Below, piece by piece: positions 8,480 through 16,205 of a DNA stretch of 64,000 nt. Position numbers and translations under genes: made by a program. A model generated the notes under the pieces. That model was not told the origin of the DNA, searched no databases, and saw only the letters and a list, made by a program, of their open reading frames with translations. How positions within the stretch are numbered: the first letter of the stretch is position 1; each line of letters begins with the position of its first letter. The DNA is taken from the NCBI RefSeq assembly GCF_002210285.1, contig NZ_MWQE01000001.1, positions 620,001 to 684,000 of the forward strand. The letters run 5' to 3'. The stretch is from Fibrobacter sp. UWR2 (GTDB lineage: Bacteria; Fibrobacterota; Fibrobacteria; Fibrobacterales; Fibrobacteraceae).

Positions 8480-9310
8480 CTAGTCCTTCACGCAGCGGAC
8501 AGGATTACTTGATCTTTTTTCGGGGGTATAATACCACGCGTTGTTGTTGAATATATCCAAATGTATGGCGTATGCGTCTGTCGAATAGTAAGATGTTGAT
8601 GTCCATATTTCCGTTGAAAGGCGTGGAATGCATGCAACACCTACACGGATGTCCCAATATGTGCCAGAAGCAAGTGCGGAAAAGCCGTAAGTGTCTTTTC
8701 CTCCATATCTTTTTTTGTCATCATAATTGACTTGAGTTTCCCAATCCGGGCTTCTGGATTTTAAATGTTCGCCTGCGATTGAGTCGCCACCTGCTGTGTT
8801 AATCAAGATTCTCCATTCTGTCGAGTCTGGCAGGTGCCAGCCACTTGGACAAATGCCTCGTACTGGATAAGTTGGAGTGCATCCGTTTCCTCCACAACCT
8901 TTGCCGTTAGTACTCCAAGTCCCAATGCTGTCCATGGCTGTACTCCATGGGTAAAAACGCCCGTATCTTTCGCAGTAAATGGCTGAATCATTATAACAGA
9001 AGCTACTTGAATCATAATCCCATACTTTGCGCAAGTCTCGGTAGTTCAGATTTTCTGCCATCCAGGTTTGGTCCCCAATTTTTACGGTCCTGTATGTTTG
9101 ACCGTCACGGTCGTCAACCATCTCACCGTACGAGATTCTGGGGTTAAATTGGTCTACGATGGTGTAAGGTTCCGTTGTGCTGGAATAATTCCTTGCTATG
9201 CTCGACGAAGACTTTGCGCCATCAGGGCGCGCGATAAAATCGCTGTCGTCGTCCCCACAGGCGGCGAGGAACGCTGCGCATGCAAATGCGGTGTAGAGTG
9301 AGTGCTTCAT
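8480..9310 (-). CDS. FISUMP-domain lipoprotein (single domain)
   Basis: This 276-residue lipoprotein has signal MKHSLYTAFACAAFLAAC, with lipidation at Cys18 followed by GDDD. The short low-complexity linker includes SSSS. One Fib_succ_major (TIGR02145/FISUMP) domain follows: DGQTYRTVKIGDQTWMAENL, CYNDSAIYCERYGRFYPW, GICPSGWHLPDSTEW, FSALASGTYW and the C-terminal NPVRCVKD. Function of the family is unknown. Lipidation and the domain layout suggest an outer-surface protein. It is third of three adjacent paralogues; its Shine-Dalgarno is a run of eight G (9316-9323). Confidence 0.88.
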   Translation of the reverse strand: MKHSLYTAFACAAFLAACGDDDSDFIARPDGAKSSSSIARNYSSTTEPYTIVDQFNPRISYGEMVDDRDGQTYRTVKIGDQTWMAENLNYRDLRKVWDYDSSSFCYNDSAIYCERYGRFYPWSTAMDSIGTWSTNGKGCGGNGCTPTYPVRGICPSGWHLPDSTEWRILINTAGGDSIAGEHLKSRSPDWETQVNYDDKKRYGGKDTYGFSALASGTYWDIRVGVACIPRLSTEIWTSTSYYSTDAYAIHLDIFNNNAWYYTPEKRSSNPVRCVKD

Positions 9311-9325
9311 TTTATCCCCCCCCTT

Positions 9326-11194
9326 TTAGTCCTTCACGCAGCGAACGGAGTTGGCATATGATTTGCGACTGCTTGTAAAATCCATTCCGGCGGAAGATTT
9401 TAGCTGATAGCCTGAAAATGCTGACGGTTCTGACATAGTGCCATTTTCTGGGTAAAACCAGAATGTCATGTTGTCTAAATCAGCGAATTGATGATTACGG
9501 TTATGACCAGCTCCGATTAAGCTGTATCCGGTTAGATTATTCCCGCCAAAGGATATAGCTCGAATATTTTTTTCTTCCTTATTGGCCGTTAATACAATGA
9601 CATACTCGTCATAGGTCAGCATGTGCCAGCCTTCAGGGCAGATGCCCCGGTGATTTTCCTCGATAAGGTCTTCGCAAGCGTCAACATTGCAGCGACTCGG
9701 CAATTGCATCATCTCGGCCCACTGGTAAAGGCCGCCGTACTTGTCACAGTTGGTCGTGTCGTCATTGTAGCAGTAGCGTTCAATATTCTCATCGTCGCTC
9801 TGGTCTTCTGTTCCCGGCACATCGATGCCGATATTCAGGTTTTCGGCCATGACCGTTACCGAAACATCTTCGTCACCATCTTTTGCGTTAATCGTGAGAT
9901 AGTAATACGACCTTCCGTTTCGTATGTCGGTAAATTTCTTGTACGCGCCGGAGTTCAGGCTGTCTGCAAAAAGATCGCTCTGATGGTCATAAGGTGTATA
10001 CTCGCTAGAGCTCGACTTCGGTGTGATGCTGGACGAAGATGCTGTTTGAGCAGTATCAATCTTGATGCAACGAATGTAACGCTTGTTGTATGGTTCAGTC
10101 TGGTAATAAGCTGCCTTGTCGAGATCGTCAGACATAGCTACATAATCAACTAATCTGACATATGTGGTAGTATTGGGATTGCTGGCCCAAAAAGATGCGT
10201 CGTTACCTATGAGATAGAATATTCCTTCTTCGAAACGTCCTCCCGGCAAGGCCGTGAACGATGCTTCGTCTGTCCCGTTGCCGTCGTTTAGCCAATCAGA
10301 TGCGGATTTGAGGGCTTTGCCGGCAACATCCTTGCCTCCAACCTTACCAAACAAAATACTCCAATCGATGGTTGAAGGAATTCTCCATCCATCTGGGCAG
10401 ATTCCGTATGTCGGAGAAACTGGTCGGCACGACAATGCGTTATATCCGCAGCCCTTGCTGTTTGTACTGAATTCGCCAACGCTGTCTAAGGCTGTTGCCC
10501 AGGTGTAGAGCAAACCGTACTTAGTGCAGAAGCTGGTGTCATCGTTATAACAGGAACTACTTCCTGTTCTGAAGTTCAGATTGTCCCTCATCCAAACCTG
10601 ATTTCCGATTTTGACCGTTCTGTATGTTTGACCATCGCGGGCGTCCTTAAAGCAGTTTTCGTCGGTACCTATATCGCAGTGGGAGAGCAATGGGGTTGTG
10701 TAGCTCGAACTCGACTTTGCGGAGCTGGACACGCTTGTCTCGCTGGAACTCGACTTTCCACTGGATGAAGACTCTGCGGAACTACTGGATTTCCCGCTGG
10801 ACGAGGATTTGGCGGAACTGCTGGACTTTGCGCTGCTCGAAGATGTTTTCTTGGAAGACGAGCTCGACTTTCCCGTATCGATGGTTTCGAACCAGTGGTC
10901 GCCATCGCATTCGTAGTCCGTTTCGAGGTCTCTTACGTAGACCTTTTCGCCCATGAGGTCGTCGTTGCACTCGAACTCCTTGAGCTCGTCCATGTCTGCC
11001 ACTTCGCCGGGCAGCTCGGGGACTTTCGGGATGAACGAGTCGTCATCGCCGCAGGCAGTGAGGAGAAAGAGGCTTGCGAGAAAAAACGTCACACCGACGT
11101 GCCGAAGGCACAAGCGTGTCCATGGATACACTTGCACACTTGCGCTAACGCGCTTCGGTGCTGCGGTATGACGTGTGTAGAGGGAGCGCTTCAT
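9326..11194 (-). CDS. FISUMP-domain lipoprotein, two domains, repeat element in its signal peptide
   Basis: This 622-residue lipoprotein has lipobox LTAC at Cys48, followed by GDDD. Between MKRSLYT and FFLASLFLLTAC lie 29 extra residues (8-36) encoded by a small inverted-repeat element (11087-11173). Without them the signal peptide would be of normal length and similar to the neighbouring paralogue. A serine-rich linker (SSSSxK/G repeats, about residues 108-165) precedes FISUMP domain 1 (DGQTYRTVKIGNQVWMRDNL to YIRCIKID). A second linker precedes the more divergent domain 2 (VTVMAENLNIGI, CPEGWHMLTYDEY, SVRCVKD). Function unknown; presumably surface-exposed. Export with the long n-region is plausible but untested. 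Confidence 0.85.
   Translation of the reverse strand: MKRSLYTRHTAAPKRVSASVQVYPWTRLCLRHVGVTFFLASLFLLTACGDDDSFIPKVPELPGEVADMDELKEFECNDDLMGEKVYVRDLETDYECDGDHWFETIDTGKSSSSSKKTSSSSAKSSSSAKSSSSGKSSSSAESSSSGKSSSSETSVSSSAKSSSSYTTPLLSHCDIGTDENCFKDARDGQTYRTVKIGNQVWMRDNLNFRTGSSSCYNDDTSFCTKYGLLYTWATALDSVGEFSTNSKGCGYNALSCRPVSPTYGICPDGWRIPSTIDWSILFGKVGGKDVAGKALKSASDWLNDGNGTDEASFTALPGGRFEEGIFYLIGNDASFWASNPNTTTYVRLVDYVAMSDDLDKAAYYQTEPYNKRYIRCIKIDTAQTASSSSITPKSSSSEYTPYDHQSDLFADSLNSGAYKKFTDIRNGRSYYYLTINAKDGDEDVSVTVMAENLNIGIDVPGTEDQSDDENIERYCYNDDTTNCDKYGGLYQWAEMMQLPSRCNVDACEDLIEENHRGICPEGWHMLTYDEYVIVLTANKEEKNIRAISFGGNNLTGYSLIGAGHNRNHQFADLDNMTFWFYPENGTMSEPSAFSGYQLKSSAGMDFTSSRKSYANSVRCVKD
11087..11173. repeat. 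87-bp inverted-repeat element (MITE-like) inside a lipoprotein signal peptide
   Basis: The element is bounded by 10-bp inverted ends, CGTCACACCG at 11087-11096 and CGGTATGACG at 11164-11173 (9/10 complementary). Inside are smaller palindromes such as GTGCC/GGCAC and one around CCATGG. Its length, 87 bases, is exactly 29 codons, so the reading frame of the host gene is kept. No transposase is encoded. The GTCA ends resemble those of the shorter GTCAT..GGAT repeats elsewhere in the window. Confidence 0.7.
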
Positions 11195-11209
11195 TTTATT
11201 TCCCCCCTT

Positions 11210-12775
11210 TTAGTCCTTTACGCAGCGGACGGAGAGCCAGTTATATCGGCGATAGAAATTCAGGCCCGCGTCGTCGGCTCCGTGCACCAGGTACATGCGG
11301 AAGGCGTAAGAGTAATCATCGTGCATGGATGCTGTCCAGAAGCCGGTGCCGAAGCCGAGATTTCCGATAGCGGTACCGATATCTTCATCATAGTAGCCGG
11401 CCGGGAGCGCACCGAAGCCGAATGCATCGGTTCCATTGCCGTCGTCAGCCCAGCCTTCGGTTGCCTTGAGTACCCTTCCGGCCTTTTCAATGCCACCTAC
11501 CGCGGCGAAAAGCGTGTCGAATTCGAAAGCCGTAGGCAAATGCCAGCCTTCGGGGCACGAGCCGCGCAGCGGCGACTTTAGCCTGCAAGTAGACATGCGG
11601 TATCCGCATCGGTCTGCGTCGTCGCTCCAGGTGCCGGCACTATCCAGGGCTTCGCTCCACAGGTAGAGCCGTCCGTATTTTTCGCAGTTTTCGGGCAGGT
11701 CGCCTGCACATTTGCTATTCGGCGTTTCGATATTCAGGTTCTCCGCCATCCAGGTCTGGGAACCAATCTCGACGGTCTTGTACGTTTGCCCGTCGCGCTC
11801 GTCCGTGAGCGTGCCGTATTTCCCGGAGTATGCAGGTTCCTTCGAGGTATCTACCTCTCCCTTGACGCAGCGGACATAATATGTATATGTTTTCGGTCTA
11901 TCCCAAATATAGGCGTCGGCGCCGATGTTATCAAAATTAATAATGTATGCATTGTCGTCCGTCGGTTCGTCCGATGGCGTAGCCCTGGTGGAAGACCAGT
12001 AGCTTCCCGTGTACGCAGAAAAGCCGTAGTCATTGTGCCCGCGGTTCATGAAGGGGCGCAATTCCAGTACGTAAGATGCGTTGTTGGTAAATGCGGAGCC
12101 TCCGGTCGTAGTGGCTATTAGCTTTTCGAGTTCGAAGAAAGAGGGAAGGTGCCAGCCGGCAGGGCAGGCGGACATTGCCTCTTCCCAGGTGTACTTGTCT
12201 TTGTCTTCGTACTTGAGGTCGTCGGCCATCCATTCCTGGTCACCGATTTTTACCGTCTTGTATGTTTTGTCGTCGCGCTCGTCCGTGAGTTCGCCGTATT
12301 CGCAATTGTCTTCTGATTCCGTTTGGCAAGCCTCTGCTCTGGGGAGCTTGTAATAATCTTCGACGTAGGCGGCAGAAGAACTGGAAGCCTCGGAACTGCT
12401 CGAGGGCGAGAGCCAGCCCCATTTGTCTAGGTATTCGTCGTGGGTGCAGACGAGTTCGCTGTTTTCGGCGTAGCGGGCAAGGCCTATCTGGCCTTCGCGG
12501 GATGCGTCGCAGGTGGTGTTGAACGCTTCGGCGAAGGTGTCCCATACGAAGTCGTACTTGGAAAGGTCGCCGGAACTGCTGGACGATGATTTCGCGGAAC
12601 TGCTCGTCGTGGCAGTCCCTTTCTCGCTCGATGAAGATTCATCGTCGCAGTCGTCGCAAATGGACGAGGACGAGTCGTCGGTGTCGCGCGGGGCAAAGCT
12701 GCTGTCGTCGTCACCGCAGGCGGCGAGGAGAGCAAAAGATAAAATAGACGGGATTAAGAAAGCGTAATGTTTCAT
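11210..12775 (-). CDS. FISUMP-domain lipoprotein, two domains
   Basis: This 521-residue lipoprotein has a signal ending LLAAC (Cys20) and then GDDD. Two serine-rich linkers (residues about 35-65 and 125-135) flank a short unique segment. FISUMP domain 1 (DDKTYKTVKIGDQEWMADDL, CPAGWHLPSFFELE, YYVRCVKG) lacks the usual CYND/KYG..W middle part. Domain 2 is complete (DGQTYKTVEIGSQTWMAENL, KYGRLYLWSEAL, CPEGWHLPTAFEF, WLSVRCVKD). A strong AAGGAG Shine-Dalgarno and a TATCTTTT box (12796-12803, minus strand) precede it. It is the first gene of the three-gene FISUMP cluster; the next gene follows after 15 bases. Function unknown. Confidence 0.88.
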   Translation of the reverse strand: MKHYAFLIPSILSFALLAACGDDDSSFAPRDTDDSSSSICDDCDDESSSSEKGTATTSSSAKSSSSSSGDLSKYDFVWDTFAEAFNTTCDASREGQIGLARYAENSELVCTHDEYLDKWGWLSPSSSSEASSSSAAYVEDYYKLPRAEACQTESEDNCEYGELTDERDDKTYKTVKIGDQEWMADDLKYEDKDKYTWEEAMSACPAGWHLPSFFELEKLIATTTGGSAFTNNASYVLELRPFMNRGHNDYGFSAYTGSYWSSTRATPSDEPTDDNAYIINFDNIGADAYIWDRPKTYTYYVRCVKGEVDTSKEPAYSGKYGTLTDERDGQTYKTVEIGSQTWMAENLNIETPNSKCAGDLPENCEKYGRLYLWSEALDSAGTWSDDADRCGYRMSTCRLKSPLRGSCPEGWHLPTAFEFDTLFAAVGGIEKAGRVLKATEGWADDGNGTDAFGFGALPAGYYDEDIGTAIGNLGFGTGFWTASMHDDYSYAFRMYLVHGADDAGLNFYRRYNWLSVRCVKD

Positions 12776-12795
12776 TTGTGTTTTCTCCTTTTTGA

Positions 12796-12803
12796 AAAAG
12801 ATA
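12796..12803 (-). promoter_or_regulatory. -7/-10 box of the FISUMP cluster
   Basis: TATCTTTT on the minus strand lies about 20 bases upstream of the ATG and just upstream of the AAGGAG ribosome-binding site. Confidence 0.4.
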
Positions 12804-12891
12804 CTTTTTTTTTCACCGCCACTTTTGCATTTTTGCGCTCCAAGACATGCTTTTTGCCCTTGCGCAGGGCTGTTTTTCTATCTTTATGCCC

Positions 12892-14184
12892 ATGTTCCGC
12901 CGTTTTGACAAGCCGGGAAGGCCGCGCAGGCCACGCCCCAAGCGCCCCGAGGTTCCCCGCGAGGTGTTCGAAGCCCGCATCGAGAAGATGGTGCAGGGCG
13001 GCGAAGGTATGGCTCGCCTAGCAGACGGCCGCGTGTGCTTTGTCGCGGGCGCGTTGCCGGGTGAACTCTGCAAGGTGGCGGTGACGTTTACGAAAAAGGA
13101 TTTTTCCCGCGGGCATGTTGTGGAAGTGCTGGAAGGGGCAAACCCCGACCGCGTAGAAGCGCGCTGCCCGCTGTACGGCAAGTGCGGCGGCTGTAGCCTG
13201 CAACACCTGGATAGCGAAAAGCAGGCGGAATACCTGGCGCAAGTCGAACGCGAGAACTTCCGGCGTATAGCCCGCATAGAACTGCCCGAAAGCTTTATTG
13301 TGCATACGGGCCCCGCGTGGGGCTACCGCAACCGTGCACGTGTCGTCGTGGTTTGCGACCAGGCAGGCGACAAGCCGATTGTGCGTTTCGGGTTCCGCAA
13401 GCAGGAAAGCAACAGCGTTGCGCTGTTCAAGAACTGCCCCGTATTGACGCCCGCTCTCAACGATTTTTTGCAGGGCAAGGCGCGCGAGATTTTTGCGGGC
13501 AAGTTCCGCCCCGGCCGCGAGATGGAAGTAAACCTTTTCGATAACGGCGCGGGTGAAATCTCGTACTATTACGAGGGAATGCCTGCCCGCGAATTCAGCG
13601 AGAATGCGGTAAGCGTCGCCGAAATATGCGGCAAGAAAATCGAGGCCGACGCAGGCGTGTTCTTCCAGAGCAATCTCGCGCTGTTGCCCGCGCTGGTACA
13701 GTCCGTGCGCGATGCCGTGGACGAGGGCCTTGCAAGCGGCGAGGCGAGCGACGAATGGCTCATCGACCTCTTTAGCGGGGTTGGGTTCTTCGCCGCGATG
13801 CTCCTGGACAAGTTCAAGCGCGTGACGACCGTGGAACGCGAGGAAAAATGCCTTAAGCACGCAGAAGTTAATTTATCTGCATCGCGCGACAATAAAATCG
13901 AAAATGTTTCCGCCCCGGCCGAGGAATGGTTGGCGCAGAACGTGGTGGATATCCCCGCGACACTTATCGTGGACCCGCCGCGCACGGGCCTCCCGAAGGA
14001 GGCTCTCGATGCCATCGCCGCATCGTCGGTGAACCGCCTGATTTACGTGTCCTGCCACCCGGTCACATTGGCCCGCGATACGGCCCTCCTTGCCGAAAAA
14101 GGCTTTAAAATCCGCCGTGCGGATGCCTTTGCCTTCTATCCGCAGACTCCCCACCTCGAAATGATGCTCGTTCTGGCCCGCTAG
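12892..14184 (+). CDS. RlmD/TrmA-family RNA (uracil-C5)-methyltransferase
   Basis: This protein of about 430 residues has a basic N-terminus. A TRAM-like segment follows (FEARIEKMVQGGEGMARL, DGRVCFVAGALPGE), then the [4Fe-4S] cysteines in CPLYGKCGGCSLQHL. The S-adenosylmethionine domain carries DLFSGVGFFAAML, the catalytic region DPPRTGLPKEAL and YVSCHPVTLARD. It methylates C5 of a uracil in 23S rRNA (RlmD/RlmC-like) or tRNA; the exact base cannot be told. ATG starts exist at 12847, 12886 and 12892. I prefer 12892 because a TATCTTTA box (12879-12886) ends five bases before it, which implies a leaderless mRNA. Confidence 0.88.
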   Translation: MFRRFDKPGRPRRPRPKRPEVPREVFEARIEKMVQGGEGMARLADGRVCFVAGALPGELCKVAVTFTKKDFSRGHVVEVLEGANPDRVEARCPLYGKCGGCSLQHLDSEKQAEYLAQVERENFRRIARIELPESFIVHTGPAWGYRNRARVVVVCDQAGDKPIVRFGFRKQESNSVALFKNCPVLTPALNDFLQGKAREIFAGKFRPGREMEVNLFDNGAGEISYYYEGMPAREFSENAVSVAEICGKKIEADAGVFFQSNLALLPALVQSVRDAVDEGLASGEASDEWLIDLFSGVGFFAAMLLDKFKRVTTVEREEKCLKHAEVNLSASRDNKIENVSAPAEEWLAQNVVDIPATLIVDPPRTGLPKEALDAIAASSVNRLIYVSCHPVTLARDTALLAEKGFKIRRADAFAFYPQTPHLEMMLVLAR

Positions 14185-14310
14185 GGATGGCCTAAAGCTG
14201 TCGAAAAACGCCAAAAAACGTCGCAAATTGTAAAAACTCCGCAACGGATATGGCAATTCTAGGGGATTTTGCTAATTTGTCATATAGGTATTTTTCCAGG
14301 GAGGCTCAAA

Positions 14311-14760
14311 ATGAATAAACTTGCAAAAATCGCCCTTCTCTTGGTGATTGCCATGGGGGCATTTTTCTCGTCTTGCTCTACCGAGGACCCGCATATCGTG
14401 TGTGGCCGTGAATGGAATCCGGCCCTGCAGCTGGTGGCCGATACGACCAGCGAATTTGAACTTATCAACCCGATGATCGTGCAGTTCCGCTACGGCACGG
14501 GTTTTGACTTCCCGACGCTCAAGATCGCCTTCTACGAAGGTACGGAAAAGAGCAAGGGCCGGGAAATCTGGAATTACGAAACCAAGGTGAACCAGAAGGT
14601 AAGCGTCTACACGCTCCAGGGCCACTCCAAACGCGGGGGGCTCATGACGGCTGCTGAACTTACGCGCCACAGGGCTCCTGGCCCAATTGTCATCGAGGCG
14701 ACCTCGGGCGATAGGCTCCTTGCCGTGAAAGAGATTATGCTTGTGAAGAACAAGCCGTAG
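14311..14760 (+). CDS. Small lipoprotein, unknown function
   Basis: This 149-residue lipoprotein has signal MNKLAKIALLLVIAMGAFFSSC (Cys22). No recognised domain is visible; the mature part (EWNPALQLVADTTSEFEL, MIVQFRYGTGFDFP, REIWNYETKV) has an alternating pattern suggesting beta-structure. The start is fixed by GGGAGG seven bases upstream. It precedes two more lipoproteins on the same strand and may be part of the same envelope-related group. Confidence 0.75.
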   Translation: MNKLAKIALLLVIAMGAFFSSCSTEDPHIVCGREWNPALQLVADTTSEFELINPMIVQFRYGTGFDFPTLKIAFYEGTEKSKGREIWNYETKVNQKVSVYTLQGHSKRGGLMTAAELTRHRAPGPIVIEATSGDRLLAVKEIMLVKNKP

Positions 14761-14795
14761 TCTACCGGCCTTCTGGATGTGTTCAATTGCGAAAA

Positions 14796-14803
14796 TAGAT
14801 TCG
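14796..14803 (+). promoter_or_regulatory. -7/-10 box before the lipoprotein-metH-like operon
   Basis: TAGATTCG, a variant of TAnnTTTG, is followed by GGGAG and the ATG at 14817. Confidence 0.35.
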
Positions 14804-14816
14804 CTATGGGAGATTC

Positions 14817-15743
14817 ATGCTTTATAAAAAAATCATCGGTGTCTTAGGTCTTTTGCCTGCAGCTTTCCTTGCTGGGTGCGGGGAATCCGAGGTAACCCTC
14901 AACTACAAGCTTGCACAGCCTGTGGACGTGGAGGTCTATACCGAAAGTTACTTCGCGACGATTGACCTGAAGGGCGAAGAGCAGATGGGCACGATTACTG
15001 CTGCCTATGTGGACTTGAACTATTCGACATCGGGTGATACTACGAAGGTGAAGCGCTATTACAGGGTGAATAATTCCCGCGGCTACCTTAAGAACTTCAT
15101 GCCCTCGGAACTTGCCTGGCGCGTGAAGGAAGTGGACCTTGCGGCAATTGACCGCGACGTGATTGCTGTTGAAGGCCTCGACGATGGCTACGACACGCTG
15201 CTCGCGCATATCCCGATGCCCGAACGCTGGCGCAAGCAGCTCCTGAACCCGGATTACAAGCCGCACCTGAGGCGCCTCGAAAAGCACCGCTGGGAAATGG
15301 ACCACCTGCTTACGGGAACCGTGCCCGTGAAGGCGAACATCACGCAGATGCTCAAGGACCAGGGCCGCCTCAATTTCGCCCTCATCAAGATAGATTCCGT
15401 GGTGACCCGCGGGTTCGAAAACCGCGACCACCGCCATTGCCTGGATTACAAGATTTACTTGCACGAAACAGAAAGCTTCCCGTACTACATCTGGGAGCAG
15501 CACGTGAACAGCAAGATTGTTCCCGAGAAGTTCATGGCCTACACCAAGGGCCACAAGGCTGAATATGATACCGAATACGAGGTGATGATGGACCCCGAGA
15601 CGGGCGTGCCCTGCCAGGAACGCGAAGTGAAGGTGGGCAAGCACACCATGGTGAACCCCGTAACCAACGATACGGCGACCTTTGTAAGCCATATCACCCA
15701 CGAACGCCTCTACAACATCAAGCGCGGCGAATCTGCGGAGTAG
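14817..15743 (+). CDS. Lipoprotein, unknown function
   Basis: This 308-residue lipoprotein has signal MLYKKIIGVLGLLPAAFLAGC (Cys21). I recognise no family. The mature part is rich in charged residues and His/Asp, with repeated short beta-like segments (TVPVKANITQML, LNFALIKIDSVV) and a HCLDYKIYLHE stretch. It is followed three bases later by another lipoprotein and then by a MetH-like gene, so all three are probably one operon. Confidence 0.72.
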   Translation: MLYKKIIGVLGLLPAAFLAGCGESEVTLNYKLAQPVDVEVYTESYFATIDLKGEEQMGTITAAYVDLNYSTSGDTTKVKRYYRVNNSRGYLKNFMPSELAWRVKEVDLAAIDRDVIAVEGLDDGYDTLLAHIPMPERWRKQLLNPDYKPHLRRLEKHRWEMDHLLTGTVPVKANITQMLKDQGRLNFALIKIDSVVTRGFENRDHRHCLDYKIYLHETESFPYYIWEQHVNSKIVPEKFMAYTKGHKAEYDTEYEVMMDPETGVPCQEREVKVGKHTMVNPVTNDTATFVSHITHERLYNIKRGESAE

Positions 15744-15746
15744 TTT

Positions 15747-16199
15747 ATGAATCGTTATGCCCGCATTGCCTGTGCCTTTTTTGCTGTTGCTGTCGCGGCG
15801 CTTTTTGCGGGCTGCACATCGCACCCGTCCCCGCAGCAGACGATGGTCGACGACCGTTACATGATGTACAAGGAAACGTACAGGGCGTACAAGGAAGCCG
15901 AGGAACGTTACTTGAACCTGCTCTTCAATATCGAGCGCATGCCCGAAGAAGAGGAACTCTGGATAATGAAGCGCGAACAGATGCAGGAACTTATCCAGCT
16001 GCGCGATCTCATGCTGCAGGCGCGCGGGGAACTTGACGACGCGATGAAGGACTGGGAAACTCACCTGATGGAGGTGCAGTCCGAGGTGAAGAAGGCGCAA
16101 ATCCAGCAGTATAATCCGAATTTTAAAGGCCGTGACGGTCAGCGCACGAGCCCTGGGCAGTTGCTACCCGGAGAGGTCCCGAATACCCGGAGAAGGTAG
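15747..16199 (+). CDS. Small coiled-coil lipoprotein
   Basis: This 150-residue lipoprotein has its lipobox at LFAGC (Cys26). From about residue 45 to 115 it is almost entirely charged helix (YRAYKEAEERYLNLLFNIER, EEELWIMKREQMQELIQLRD) with a heptad pattern, so a coiled coil is likely. The C-terminus is basic and disordered. It starts three bases after the upstream lipoprotein and ends six bases before the MetH-like gene. Function unknown. Confidence 0.72.
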   Translation: MNRYARIACAFFAVAVAALFAGCTSHPSPQQTMVDDRYMMYKETYRAYKEAEERYLNLLFNIERMPEEEELWIMKREQMQELIQLRDLMLQARGELDDAMKDWETHLMEVQSEVKKAQIQQYNPNFKGRDGQRTSPGQLLPGEVPNTRRR

Positions 16200-16205
16200 G
16201 TTGTC

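Noticed and set aside
8480-12775. Diversity-generating retroelement target genes
   Set aside because: FISUMP ends resemble lectin-type targets, but no reverse transcriptase or template repeat is present in the window.
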